In this document: in pieces, positions 1-8,029 of the stretch
Layout: each line of letters begins with the position of its first letter
Position numbering within the stretch: the first letter of the stretch is position 1
NCBI GenBank assembly: GCA_017938695.1
Contig: JAGBBA010000040.1
Span: forward strand, 1 to 61,575
Source of the DNA: Clostridia bacterium
Lineage (GTDB): Bacteria > Bacillota > Clostridia > Christensenellales > Aristaeellaceae
Reading direction: 5' to 3'
Length of the DNA stretch: 61,575 bases
Notes under the pieces: model-generated
The model's input: the letters and a program-made list of their open reading frames with translations, nothing else
The model's database searches: none
Told to the model about the DNA's origin: nothing
Program-made: the position numbers and the translations under genes

Positions 1-140
1 AAAAGCAGCCCCCGAGTAGGGGGCCGCCCGTGATAACCTTGCGGTTGTCAGACTGTTCGGTGCCCTCTTTAGAGGGCGACCGCAAGTGATAAGCCCTTAT
101 AGGGCTTGGTCAAACCACCCGTTCAACGGGTGGTCATGAC
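1..140. repeat. Cluster of strong hairpins, possibly a transposon end or structured RNA
   Basis: Several perfect inverted repeats lie head to tail: stem 8-13/19-24; outer stem 38-45/79-86 enclosing 62-68/71-77; stem 91-97/101-107; and 10-bp stem 114-123/125-134. The last hairpin runs almost directly into the stop codon of the amidase gene (140-142). The nested arrangement and short loops look like a folded RNA or the subterminal hairpins of an IS200/IS605-type element rather than a simple terminator, because no T-run follows. From memory, the last hairpin with its CAAACC and CATGAC flanks resembles IscB/HEARO omega RNA; this is only an impression. The window edge hides the rest. Confidence 0.45.
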
Positions 141-1444
141 TATTGGAGTATGCCGCGGAACACCGCCACATCGTAGATGCCGTTCACCATGCCCTCTGCC
201 AGCCACTGCTGGTAGGTGGGATGGGCCAGCAGCAGGTCTTCGCGCTTGTTGCTCATAAAGCCCATTTCAATGAGGAAGCAGGGCATCTGCGCCCAGTTGC
301 TGCCGATGTAGTTGTTGTTGGCCCGAACCACGCCCGTGTGCTCGATCAGGTCATAGCCCACGGCGGTCTTCATCTGGTCCAGCAAAAGCTGGCCCATGTG
401 CTCGTAGGTGGGCTGGTCGGCCACGGCCTTGGCGTACTCGGAATCACGGGGGATGTAAATGTTGATGCCGGTGCGGTTCTGCTGGCTGGAATTATCGCAG
501 TGCAGGCGCAGCAAAATGTGGGCTCCGGCGTTGGCGGCGATATCGGCTCGCTCGATGTTGGAAACGAAGGTATCCTGGATCTCACGGGTCATCACCACGG
601 TGGCGCCTTCAGCCATGAGGGCGTCGCGGAGCTTCATGGCGATCTCCAGCACCACGATGGACTCGCGCCGCAGGGTGTGGGTGCCCAGGGCCATGCCGGG
701 GGTGGTGGAGGACTTCTGCGTCCAGCCGGGACCGCGCGGCTCGGAAACGAACTTGGTCTGCTCCTGGTGGCCGGGGTCGATGCACACCACCAGGCCGGAG
801 AGGCGGCCGGGCTGGATCTCCGGCTTGGCCGGGGCCTCATAGCCCTTGTAGCAGATGGCGTCCTTCTTCACATGCCCCTTGAAGTTGCACACGGAGATGG
901 TCATCTGTGTGCGGGCGTAGGTCAGGGGCATGGTCACCTTGCCCATGAAGTTTCCTTCGTCATCAATGGGGTAAACGGGCAGGGTGAAGTCCTCCTGGCG
1001 GCTGTGGCAGTCCAGCAGCATGAAGTCCGCACCCGGGGCGTTGAAGGAATAGATAAAGCCCTCGGGGGTTTCGATCAGCTTCAGGTTCTGCACGCGCACG
1101 TCGCTGTTGCCGGTGGGGATGGGGTAGCTTTCATCCGCAGGCAGCTCGATGCGGCCCTTGCCGATGGTTTGCAAATGCACGTTCTGCAGGGTGACGTTGG
1201 TCAGTCCTCCCTTATAGGAAGAAACCAGGTCGATGCTGCCGGCATAGTGGTAGTCCTCGCTGTAAAGCGTCATGGAGCCCTGCTGGTAGTTGTTCTTGAA
1301 GGTGAGGTAAACGAAGTTCTGCCCGGGGACGGTGAAGTCGTAATCCAGGCGGCAGGGGGCGGCGGTGAGGGTGATCTCCACCTCGGCCAGGGCTGGCAGG
1401 GCGGCGAGCAGCAGCACCGCCAGCAGCAAAAGCAGCTTTTTCAT
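140..1444 (-). CDS. Exported N-acetylmuramoyl-L-alanine amidase (Amidase_3)
   Basis: A 434-aa zinc hydrolase that cleaves the MurNAc-L-Ala bond of peptidoglycan outside the cell. Residues 1-20 form a signal peptide (MKKLLLLLAVLLLAALPALA). A beta-rich N-terminal region of unknown role (about 25-205) precedes the Amidase_3 domain (about 215-430). Visible zinc and catalytic residues are His in CIDPGHQ, Glu in LRRES, His in LRLHCDNSS and Glu in LIEMGFMSN, so the enzyme looks active. The start is preceded by AGAGGTG. It lies 15 nt downstream of the deacetylase gene and is very probably co-transcribed with it, suggesting joint peptidoglycan remodelling. A spore-cortex role (CwlD-like) is possible but not shown. 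Confidence 0.9.
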   Translation of the reverse strand: MKKLLLLLAVLLLAALPALAEVEITLTAAPCRLDYDFTVPGQNFVYLTFKNNYQQGSMTLYSEDYHYAGSIDLVSSYKGGLTNVTLQNVHLQTIGKGRIELPADESYPIPTGNSDVRVQNLKLIETPEGFIYSFNAPGADFMLLDCHSRQEDFTLPVYPIDDEGNFMGKVTMPLTYARTQMTISVCNFKGHVKKDAICYKGYEAPAKPEIQPGRLSGLVVCIDPGHQEQTKFVSEPRGPGWTQKSSTTPGMALGTHTLRRESIVVLEIAMKLRDALMAEGATVVMTREIQDTFVSNIERADIAANAGAHILLRLHCDNSSQQNRTGINIYIPRDSEYAKAVADQPTYEHMGQLLLDQMKTAVGYDLIEHTGVVRANNNYIGSNWAQMPCFLIEMGFMSNKREDLLLAHPTYQQWLAEGMVNGIYDVAVFRGILQ

Positions 1445-1459
1445 ATCGGCACCTCTGCT

Positions 1460-2797
1460 TTACTGGGCGGAAGGGGTGTACACCAGAGCCTCGCGGTCGG
1501 CAGGCATGGGGGGCAGCTCGCGGCCGCTGAGGGCCATCAGCTCGGTGACGGGCACGCACTTGAAGCCCTTCACGTTCTGATAGTAGGGGATTACCTGATC
1601 CAGGTTCTCGGCGCACTTGAGGCCGTTGATGTGGAACAGGATGATGGAGCCGTTCACCAGGGTCTTTTCGTTGGTGACGCGCTCAATGATGCGGGACTGG
1701 GTGAACTCCGCATGCCAGTCGTAGGAGTCGATGGTCCACATGACTTCCTCCATGCCCTCGGCGCGCACCAGGCAGGTGACCTTCTCGTTGGTATCGCCGT
1801 AGGGGGGACGGAACAGGCGGGGGGACACGCCCAGCAGGTCTTCGATCAGCTTGGTGCAGCGCATGACCTCGCGGTGCATGGTGCGGTAGTCCACCTGGGT
1901 CATGCGGGGATGGGTGGCGGTGTGGTTGGCGATCTCATGGCCAGCCTCCAGGATCATCCGGGCACTTTCGGTCTGAGTTTCCACGAAGGAGCCGGTCATG
2001 AAGAAAGTGGCCTTCACGCCGTACTTCTCCAGCACGGCCAGCACGTCCTTGGTCTGCTGGGGCGTCTTGATGGAGGGGGAGCCGCAGTCGATGGTGATGC
2101 TCATGGCAGGCTCGGAGGGATTCATGGTAGACAGACGCTTCACGGAGGTGTCGCTGAGGAACAGGTAGCCCTCATCAGCGGTGACACAGATGCCGTTCAG
2201 CCACACGGAAAGGTTTTGCTTGCCCAGCAGCTCGGGGGTGACGTCAAACTTGAAGGAAGCATCCTTGGAGGGATTGGACCAGGTGATGGTGTCCAGCACC
2301 TCGCCCTTCAGGTTGCGCAGCTCGAAGGTGTTGTTGCCAGCCACCACGGAGTTGGGGTTCTGGCACACCACGCGCACGGCGGCTTCCTTGCCCAGGTGGT
2401 TCATCATATAGGGGGAGTAGAAGATCACCTTGGGCATGGAATACACCTGCAGGGCGAACTTCTCCTTGGTGGGGGCATAGCCTTCGCCGGACTGCATCAC
2501 GAAATCCAGCCGCTGGCCGCGGCTCTCTTCGGGGATGGTGATGGTCACGCTGCCGGTATCCTGCCCGGCGGGGATGGCCGCCTGATAGGTGGCGTTCAGC
2601 GCGGAGCACTGCAGGAAAACAATGGTGTCGCTGCTGACGGGCGCAGCGGCTTTCACGGTCACGGTATAATCCATGCCGCAGTTGATCTTGCCGCTCTTGG
2701 CAGCAAAGGCAACAGCGGGGGCGGTATCCTCAGCCAGACCGCAGGTACAGGCCAGCAGCAGGCAGCAGATCAGGAGCAGTCCTGCCCATTTCTTCAT
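1460..2797 (-). CDS. Exported NodB-type polysaccharide deacetylase with altered metal motif
   Basis: A 445-aa protein with a signal peptide (MKKWAGLLLICCLLLACTCG). An N-terminal beta-sandwich-like half (about 25-220) is followed by a NodB homology domain. NodB motifs seen: motif 1 TIDCG instead of TFDDG, motif 2 HTATH, motif 3 RPPYGD, motif 4 DSYDW, motif 5 ILFHI. The second Asp of motif 1, normally a metal ligand, is Cys here; the presumed catalytic-base Asp is kept. I chose the start at 2797 because AAAGGAGAG sits just upstream and the signal peptide follows; an in-frame extension reaches 2929 but lacks these. It leads the operon with the amidase and has its own sigma-A-like promoter. Likely substrate is peptidoglycan or another exported glycan. 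Confidence 0.85.
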   Translation of the reverse strand: MKKWAGLLLICCLLLACTCGLAEDTAPAVAFAAKSGKINCGMDYTVTVKAAAPVSSDTIVFLQCSALNATYQAAIPAGQDTGSVTITIPEESRGQRLDFVMQSGEGYAPTKEKFALQVYSMPKVIFYSPYMMNHLGKEAAVRVVCQNPNSVVAGNNTFELRNLKGEVLDTITWSNPSKDASFKFDVTPELLGKQNLSVWLNGICVTADEGYLFLSDTSVKRLSTMNPSEPAMSITIDCGSPSIKTPQQTKDVLAVLEKYGVKATFFMTGSFVETQTESARMILEAGHEIANHTATHPRMTQVDYRTMHREVMRCTKLIEDLLGVSPRLFRPPYGDTNEKVTCLVRAEGMEEVMWTIDSYDWHAEFTQSRIIERVTNEKTLVNGSIILFHINGLKCAENLDQVIPYYQNVKGFKCVPVTELMALSGRELPPMPADREALVYTPSAQ

Positions 2798-2829
2798 ATG
2801 TATCTCTCCTTTGGAAAAATGTTGATGAA

Positions 2830-2859
2830 AGCATAGCACGTTCAGGCGATTTTTGTCAA
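2830..2859 (-). promoter_or_regulatory. Sigma-A-like promoter for deacetylase-amidase operon
   Basis: On the minus strand TTGACA (2859-2854) is followed after 18 bp by TATGCT (2835-2830), about 30 nt upstream of the deacetylase start. Confidence 0.6.
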
Positions 2860-2883
2860 GAAAAAGGGATGCGCGCAGGCATG

Positions 2884-2919
2884 AAAAAAGCCGCGCCTCT
2901 GCTATGTCAGAAGCGCGGC
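2884..2919 (-). terminator. Terminator after GH43 gene
   Basis: GC stem (arms 2889-2896 and 2913-2919) followed on the minus strand by a run of six T. It separates the GH43 gene from the deacetylase operon. Confidence 0.75.
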
Positions 2920-2929
2920 GGAAAGGCAT

Positions 2930-4417
2930 TTACTGCGCAGGGGCAACGCGCCACCAATCGGTAGTGGCATTGCCTGCAAAGGTGATGAACACATCCTGCT
3001 GGCCGGAAACAGCGGCGGTATCCACAGTGATCTCGGTCATCTCGCCGCCGGCAGGGATGGTCAGGTAGCACAGCACATCGCCGGTGATGCGGCCCACTGT
3101 CACCCGGACGGCGCAGCCTTCCTGGGAGGCGGCGCGCAGGGTGAACTGGCTGGCCCCCTGAGAGAAATCAACGCCCTTCACATGGATCCAGGAACCGGCG
3201 GAGGCCGTAAGGGCAATGTCATCTGCATAGCCGGTGACCTCGATGGCGGCCTGGCGGTAGATGGTCCGTGCGGAAACCTGCTGGTAGGGGTCCAGGGGCT
3301 GGAGCTGCTCCACACCCTTCATGGTGCCGATCACGGTCTTGATGCTGCCGTCCTCGTTCACGGTCAGCTTGTTGATCTGCGGGCTGCGGTAGTCGCCGGT
3401 GATCTTCATGGCCTTTTCCACGGGACGGTTGTGATACAAAAGGTAGTGCTCGCCCCGGAAGGTCACGATGCTGTGATGGTTGTTGCCATACAGGCCGAAG
3501 AAACGGCCCTGGTTGGGGAACAATTCGCCCTGGTAGGTGAAGGGCCCCATGGGGGAGGAACTGGTCATGTACTGGATCGCACCGCTGGTCAGGCCCAGGT
3601 TGTTGCCGTCGGTCTGCCAGTTGGAGCAGTAGGAATAGTAATAGGTGTCGCCGATGCGGTTGATGCCGGAATCCTCAAACACATAGGGGGCGTTGATCAC
3701 CTGGGGCACGCCCACGATGGAGATCATGTCCTCGCCCAGCTGCACGCAGCGGATGGTGCCGGGGTCAGCCGTCTTGCCCTCGGGGACGCCGCCGCCGAAG
3801 TAGAGGTAGCCGGTGCCGTCTTCATCCACGAAAACGGCGGGGTCGAACAGCCATGTCACGTTGGCGCAGTTGGGCACGGAACGGGTGATCAGCCCGTGGC
3901 CCAGGGGATCAGTCCAGGGGCCGGCAGGGTCGTCTGCGGTCAGCACGGACACGCCGTTGCCACCGTTGCAGAAGTACAGGAAGAACTTGTCCTGGCCGTC
4001 GATCACCTTGTGGGCGGCGCAGGGGGCCCAGGAATGGCTAGCCCATTTGGCAATACCCTCGCGCCCGGCCACGGGGATGGCGCCGTGATCCGTCCAGTTC
4101 ACCAGATCGGCGGAGGAAATGCAGTTGATCTTGTTGATCAGGCCGTAGGTGTTTTCCTTCACGTTGCCCTGGGCGTCGTATTCAATAATGTCGTTGGTGG
4201 TATACACATACATGCGGTCGTTCCACACCAGCACGCCGGGATCCGCCCCGAAACGCTGGGTGAACAGGGGATTGTTTTCGCCCATGGTTTTATAGGTGTT
4301 TTGCAGCTTGACGGTTTTGAACAAAGCGGTCATCTCTTCTTTCTGGGTGTTGGCTTCCTCTGCCGATGCGGCGGCCAGCCACAAAAGCGACAGAATAAAC
4401 GCAAACAGCTTTTTCAT
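2930..4417 (-). CDS. Exported GH43-family glycosidase (arabinanase/xylosidase type)
   Basis: A 495-aa protein beginning with a signal peptide (MKKLFAFILSLLWLAAASA). The body is a five-bladed beta-propeller typical of GH43: RFGADPGVLVWNDRMYVY carries the first-blade Asp (general base position), WAPCAAHKVIDG and a later VDEDGTGYLYFGGG are family-like, and VFEDSGINR probably contains the acid Glu. About 130 C-terminal residues look like a CBM6-type beta-sandwich (VDFSQGASQFTLRAAS). GGAGGTGCACC directly precedes the chosen ATG. It probably removes arabinose or xylose from plant polysaccharide outside the cell; exact specificity cannot be read. It stands alone, with its own terminator. Confidence 0.85.
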   Translation of the reverse strand: MKKLFAFILSLLWLAAASAEEANTQKEEMTALFKTVKLQNTYKTMGENNPLFTQRFGADPGVLVWNDRMYVYTTNDIIEYDAQGNVKENTYGLINKINCISSADLVNWTDHGAIPVAGREGIAKWASHSWAPCAAHKVIDGQDKFFLYFCNGGNGVSVLTADDPAGPWTDPLGHGLITRSVPNCANVTWLFDPAVFVDEDGTGYLYFGGGVPEGKTADPGTIRCVQLGEDMISIVGVPQVINAPYVFEDSGINRIGDTYYYSYCSNWQTDGNNLGLTSGAIQYMTSSSPMGPFTYQGELFPNQGRFFGLYGNNHHSIVTFRGEHYLLYHNRPVEKAMKITGDYRSPQINKLTVNEDGSIKTVIGTMKGVEQLQPLDPYQQVSARTIYRQAAIEVTGYADDIALTASAGSWIHVKGVDFSQGASQFTLRAASQEGCAVRVTVGRITGDVLCYLTIPAGGEMTEITVDTAAVSGQQDVFITFAGNATTDWWRVAPAQ

Positions 4418-4722
4418 GGTGCACCTCCATGCTGTCGGTTTCATCCGTCCATATTCGATGACGGGTGATTTGATCCCTTTTGCATCGCACAAATTGACCC
4501 ATTTTTGTTTGGCGTTGTCAAAAGTATCGTGCTCGAAGGGCTTCTTCTTTGGTGGCTGATTCCTATATTCCGCAGCGAAAAATAGCGAAAAATAACGAAA
4601 ATGAACAACAGTGGCCGAAACATTGCATTGCAAGCTTTTGTGTAGTATAATTATCCTAACAACATTTCGTGCAAAATGCGTTGCATCATATTGAGCGAAA
4701 ATGCTTTTACTTGGAGGAACCC
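4418..4722. other. Divergent intergenic region, GH43 / GGDEF
   Basis: About 305 bp, more AT-rich than its flanks. Around 4572-4605 it contains an imperfect tandem of a roughly 10-bp CGAAAAATA unit (about three copies), a possible binding site for a regulator of either gene. A promoter for the GGDEF gene is given separately; no clear minus-strand promoter was seen. Confidence 0.4.
4623..4651 (+). promoter_or_regulatory. Promoter of GGDEF gene
   Basis: Perfect TATAAT at 4646-4651; the -35 candidate TTGCAT (4623-4628) is weak but correctly spaced at 17 bp. Confidence 0.55.
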
Positions 4723-5778
4723 ATGTACACAAAAGAGCAACTGTCGAAGTATGCATACTTTGAAGAAGTGTTCAAGTCGAGAGATGTGAGCAATGTTGTC
4801 GACTCCTTGACGGGGCTTGTTTCCAGACAATATATGATCGGATTCATTCAGAACCTGATAGAGAACAAGGTGCCCTTCACCCTGGCGCTTCTGGATTTGG
4901 ACAACTTCAAGTTTATCAACGATACTTATGGCCACAAGATCGGCGACGGCGTGCTGGCGGGTGTATCCAGCGACCTGGAAAAATACCTGGCCGATTATGC
5001 CATTGCTGGCCGGTACGGCGGAGACGAATTCCTGATCGTGAATCTGAGGGATCAGAGCTACGATGAAGTCAAGACCTTCTTCAAGGGGCTTTACTCCAAT
5101 TACAACGTTCTCCGTAAAAACATCTTTCTGGGCGACTATGAGCCCTTTGTCACCGGAACGATCGGCAGTGCCGTATATCCGAAGGACGCGCAGGATTACA
5201 CGTCGCTGTTCGGCCTGATCGACAAGGTACTGTACCGGGGCAAGACCAAGGGCAGAAACTGCCATATCATTTATGTAGAAGAAAAGCATAAGGATATCAC
5301 GATCCAGAAGCTGGCTGGGCGGGGCATCTATACGATCTTCCACGATCTGTCCCGCGGGTTCGACTCCCAGTCTGCCCTGACTGACAAGCTGAAGGCCATG
5401 CTGGGCATCCTGCACGATGACATGCGGATATCCGATCTGTATTATGTGGGCAATGACGGCCAGTTCAGAAGCGTGAGCGCAGGCGAATCTCTTGGCGAAG
5501 TCAGCGACCTGGACAAGCTGATCGTGGAGGACATTTACACCACCAACGAGATCAACCATATTGAGCCCAAATCGCGCAGTATGTTTGATTTGTGCCTGAA
5601 GCGGGAGTTTGAAACGGTGCTGATGATCCGCATCGGCATACAGGACAAGACCTTCGGCTACCTGATCTGTGCTGAGCCCCACAACCTGCGCATCTGGCAG
5701 GAGGATGAGCATGCGATCATGTTCTTTGTCGCCAGGATGCTGGCCGTGTATATGCAGGCATCGGGAGAAATTGCATAA
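4723..5778 (+). CDS. Diguanylate cyclase, GGDEF followed by GAF-like domain
   Basis: A 351-aa cytoplasmic protein predicted to make cyclic di-GMP from two GTP. The GGDEF domain is near the N-terminus (about 25-175) with LLDLDNFKFINDTYGH and an intact GRYGGDEF active-site loop. No RxxD inhibitory site is visible five residues upstream. The C-terminal half (about 195-345) looks like a GAF sensor (ISDLYYVGNDGQ, MIRIGIQDKTFGYLICAE). Sensor after cyclase is the reverse of the common order. Start chosen at 4723 because TTGGAGG lies just upstream and YAYFEEVFKSRD follows; an in-frame ATG at 4669 has no such site. Monocistronic, closed by a strong terminator. Confidence 0.85.
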   Translation: MYTKEQLSKYAYFEEVFKSRDVSNVVDSLTGLVSRQYMIGFIQNLIENKVPFTLALLDLDNFKFINDTYGHKIGDGVLAGVSSDLEKYLADYAIAGRYGGDEFLIVNLRDQSYDEVKTFFKGLYSNYNVLRKNIFLGDYEPFVTGTIGSAVYPKDAQDYTSLFGLIDKVLYRGKTKGRNCHIIYVEEKHKDITIQKLAGRGIYTIFHDLSRGFDSQSALTDKLKAMLGILHDDMRISDLYYVGNDGQFRSVSAGESLGEVSDLDKLIVEDIYTTNEINHIEPKSRSMFDLCLKREFETVLMIRIGIQDKTFGYLICAEPHNLRIWQEDEHAIMFFVARMLAVYMQASGEIA

Positions 5779-5795
5779 CGTTATCAAGCAAGTTG

Positions 5796-5835
5796 AAAAG
5801 GCCCTGGGAAAACGTCGTTTCCCAGGGCCTTTTGG
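5796..5835 (+). terminator. Terminator after GGDEF gene
   Basis: Long perfect stem (AAAAGGCCCTGGGA with its complement) followed by TTTT, 17 nt past the stop codon. Confidence 0.8.
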
Positions 5836-5840
5836 CAAAG

Positions 5841-5867
5841 AAAAAACCGCTTGCTTTCAAGCGGTTT
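5841..5867 (-). terminator. Former tRNA-Val terminator at island left end
   Basis: Stem AAACCGCTTG/CAAGCGGTTT with a T-run on the minus strand, directly downstream of the partial tRNA copy in tRNA orientation. It is probably the original terminator of the tRNA gene before integration. Confidence 0.6.
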
Positions 5868-5869
5868 GT

Positions 5870-5912
5870 GTGGGATTAGTAGGGCTCGAACCTATGACCT
5901 CCACGATGTCAA
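5870..5912 (-). repeat. attL-like partial copy of tRNA-Val 3' half
   Basis: 43 bp identical to 13338-13380, which covers the anticodon-loop to 3'-end half of the tRNA-Val gene. It lacks the 5' half and so is not a functional tRNA. This is the usual trace left when an element integrates by recombination into a tRNA 3' end. Confidence 0.85.
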
Positions 5913-5973
5913 GCGACCTTGAAACCCTTGAAAATACTGCGCTTGCTTCATGTTTTGTGTGTTCAATTGTCAG

Positions 5974-6005
5974 AAAACAGAACGGTGATTCCGTTCTGTT
6001 TTTAT
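5974..6005 (+). terminator. Hairpin terminator inside island left end
   Basis: Perfect 12-bp stem (arms 5974-5985 and 5991-6002) followed by T-rich sequence. It could end a transcript of which the gene has been lost. Confidence 0.55.
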
Positions 6006-6549
6006 ATTGAAATTAAGATAGAAGAATCAACTATGACTTCCGGTTGATTCGTTACAACTTTCTAATATTGCCTAGTGCGGTGGAGGCTTTATTCTATGAC
6101 TGTCTGACTTTCGCTTGCAACAATCGACCTTTTACCTACAACGATGAGAAAAGCGGGAACTCTTTCAGTCGTGAAGTGTGCAGTTTTTTAGAATTCAACA
6201 AAAGAAAAAAACGTAAAAGAAATTAATGCAATTTCTTGATTTTTTCTGAATAACTCCTCCATTTATAAGCACTTATTCATAGCGATATACACGAATTTCC
6301 GCATTTTATGCAGAAATCATTGAATATCGCATAAACTTTCTTTTCGTTTCAGACATCTAATTTTGTATTTATTAACAGGCCTTAAACATTGGTATGATAA
6401 GGCTTTGTGGGTTTCCTATTCATTTTGGCGTATTTCTATGCATTGGACATACATGGAATCCTGAGTATAATGTGAATTGTGGCCACGATAACAACGAAAC
6501 TCAAACGACAAACGGCAAGGCCGTAGGAGAAAGAAAAGTAAAGTATTCT
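6006..6549. other. AT-rich leader of the island, no convincing gene
   Basis: Markedly more AT-rich than the flanking chromosome. A 60-codon frame (6044-6226) has no recognisable content or good ribosome site and is not called. An extended -10 (TGG-TATGAT, 6390-6398) could drive the downstream trio, giving a leader of about 150 nt with a small hairpin (ACGGC/GCCGT, about 6512-6524) next to AGGAGA (6525-6530). Confidence 0.35.
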
Positions 6550-6927
6550 ATGGGTTACGAGGTAAGCCTCGTGGAAAAGAAAATTGTCATGACGAAAGAT
6601 TTCGCACGCAAGGCCGCCATTCTCGGCACGGAAGAGTATGCACGATATATGCAACTCAAAGCGCAGTATCCTACCTTTACACCTACCCGCTACTCCATTG
6701 ACCAGAAAGCTGACCGGGTATCCTACGAGAAGCTAAGTTATAAGAGCATGGCCATCCTGATTGCTGAATGGAGACCCAACGATAAGGCGGCCTTAGAGGA
6801 ATTGGAAAGTATCAAGCGTGAGGCAAAAGCCTATGCCGGTTCCTACGGTATCGTCAAGCATTGGTTCCTTTCCAACTATAAGGAACAGTATATGTCCCGT
6901 ATGAGTGCAAGCACGAACGATGATTGA
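6550..6927 (+). CDS. Island protein of unknown family, paralog 1 of 3
   Basis: A 125-aa soluble, basic protein not recognised. It resembles the two genes that follow: an N-terminal block with YEVSLVEKKIVMTKDFARKA and AILGTEE, a middle LSYKSM block, and a C-terminal YGIVKHWFLSNYKEQY block. No signal peptide, membrane segment or catalytic motif is visible. Start at 6550 is chosen because the homology with the paralogs begins there; AGGAGA lies 19 nt upstream, further than usual, so a start at 6394 in the same frame cannot be excluded. First gene of a likely three-gene operon. Base composition is lower in GC than the chromosome around the island. Confidence 0.6.
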   Translation: MGYEVSLVEKKIVMTKDFARKAAILGTEEYARYMQLKAQYPTFTPTRYSIDQKADRVSYEKLSYKSMAILIAEWRPNDKAALEELESIKREAKAYAGSYGIVKHWFLSNYKEQYMSRMSASTNDD

Positions 6928-6941
6928 GAGGAGTGACAATT

Positions 6942-7343
6942 GTGAATCGCAACGGATATTATGTGGATTTCATCGGCAATACGGTTACTGTTAGCAAGAA
7001 GTTCCTGATGAAAGCAAGTGAAATTGGAAGCCCTTCTTATAAGACCATGATGAAGCTCCGCGCTTTGGGTATGCCCATCGTCCAGGAGAAGCGCAAAAAG
7101 CCCAAGCGTGCGGCAAAGCTCTCCTATCAGAAAATGCGGCACTACATCACTTGCCTTGCAGATGCTCAAACCTATCTGCTGCAATTTGAGGCTGCCCGCA
7201 ACGCCTCCCGGGGCGAAAAAGACCCTTACGGCTATATGCTGAACTGGTTTGAAGACACTTTCCCTAATCACGCCGCGGTTCCTGAGTTCGACGAAAACTA
7301 TCGAATCGTCAACACTCCCGCCAACTACGCTAACAATGCTTGA
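6942..7343 (+). CDS. Island protein of unknown family, paralog 2 of 3
   Basis: A 133-aa basic protein of the same unknown family: YYVDFIGNTVTVSKKFLMKA, then EIGSPSY, a lysine-rich linker, LSYQKMRHYI, and a C-terminal DPYGYMLNWFEDTFPNH block. A GTG start at 6942 with GAGAGGAG seven nt upstream is preferred over in-frame TTG 6924. It begins 14 nt after paralog 1 stops and is followed 23 nt later by paralog 3, so the three are probably one transcript. The shared pattern K-x-F-x-x-x-A near the N-terminus and P-Y-x-Y-(V/M)-x-x-W-F near the C-terminus defines the family. Function unknown. Confidence 0.7.
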   Translation: MNRNGYYVDFIGNTVTVSKKFLMKASEIGSPSYKTMMKLRALGMPIVQEKRKKPKRAAKLSYQKMRHYITCLADAQTYLLQFEAARNASRGEKDPYGYMLNWFEDTFPNHAAVPEFDENYRIVNTPANYANNA

Positions 7344-7366
7344 TAAAAGAAAGGAAGTAAATCACT

Positions 7367-7852
7367 ATGCGTATTAACAAAATGTGTGCTCGTTACAACT
7401 TTGACCTTTTCACCAATACCCTGACCATCTCTAAGGAATTTGAAAAGCGCGCTGCCATCCCCGGCTCGATTGAGCAACTGACTTTCTGCCAGTTTGCTGC
7501 CTCTTATGGGGAAAGTCTGGTGGTAAAGCACTATGAGACGCACCAGGTCAAAAAGGGTTTGACCTTTAAGCAGATGGAAGTCTTCATCGACAAGTGTCGC
7601 GATGCGGACAAGCGCAAAAAGGAATTTGAGGCAGTCAAAGAAATGTCCCAGGGACAGACAAGCCCCTATAGGTATGTGAAGACCTGGTTCCTGGATAACT
7701 ACGCCAACTACTCCGAAACTCCTGTATTTGATGCAGATGGCTTTGCCGTTGTGAAGACCAAGGCACAGATGGATGCAGAGAAGAAAGCAACGGAAGAATC
7801 GGTAGTGGCTATGGAAATTTCAAACATAACCCCACTTCCTGTGTCTGCTTGA
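7367..7852 (+). CDS. Island protein of unknown family, paralog 3 of 3
   Basis: A 161-aa protein, the longest of the trio: YNFDLFTNTLTISKEFEKRA, AIPGSIEQ, a KKGLTFKQMEVFIDKC block, and SPYRYVKTWFLDNYANY near residue 105, followed by an extra Lys/Glu-rich tail. AAAGGAAGT lies upstream of the ATG, and a strong terminator follows the stop. Alternating beta-strand-like N-terminus and helical middle suggest a compact alpha/beta fold that could bind nucleic acid, but this is a guess. No function can be assigned. Confidence 0.7.
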   Translation: MRINKMCARYNFDLFTNTLTISKEFEKRAAIPGSIEQLTFCQFAASYGESLVVKHYETHQVKKGLTFKQMEVFIDKCRDADKRKKEFEAVKEMSQGQTSPYRYVKTWFLDNYANYSETPVFDADGFAVVKTKAQMDAEKKATEESVVAMEISNITPLPVSA

Positions 7853-7857
7853 AAGTA

Positions 7858-7891
7858 GAAAGGCGAAGACAGATGTTCTTCGCCTTTTTCT
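7858..7891 (+). terminator. Terminator of the three-paralog operon
   Basis: Stem AAAGGCGAAGA/TCTTCGCCTTT followed by a T-rich tail, just after the paralog 3 stop. Confidence 0.8.
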
Positions 7892-8029
7892 TTTGTTCTG
7901 GATTCAAGGAAAAAGAGTAGGAAAAGGCAAGTTGTGGCTGAACCTCATACGTGAAGAGCGAGAAAGAAAATAAAATAGTTATTATTTCTATTGTGAAGCA
8001 GAAGGACATCCATAAACATACTTGCGGCT

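Noticed and set aside
1-140. CRISPR array at the left edge
   Set aside because: The stems differ in sequence and spacing and there is no repeated unit.
143-2836. An 897-codon open frame on the plus strand opposite the amidase and deacetylase
   Set aside because: It is the codon-bias mirror of two clear minus-strand genes with intact motifs, low in meaningful composition (His/Gly/Val-rich), and has no ribosome site.
5870-5912. A second functional tRNA-Val
   Set aside because: Only the 3' half is present; the 5' acceptor, D arm and half of the anticodon stem are missing.
6044-6226. A 60-codon frame as a small gene
   Set aside because: No ribosome site, no recognisable composition, and AT-rich sequence where chance frames are expected.
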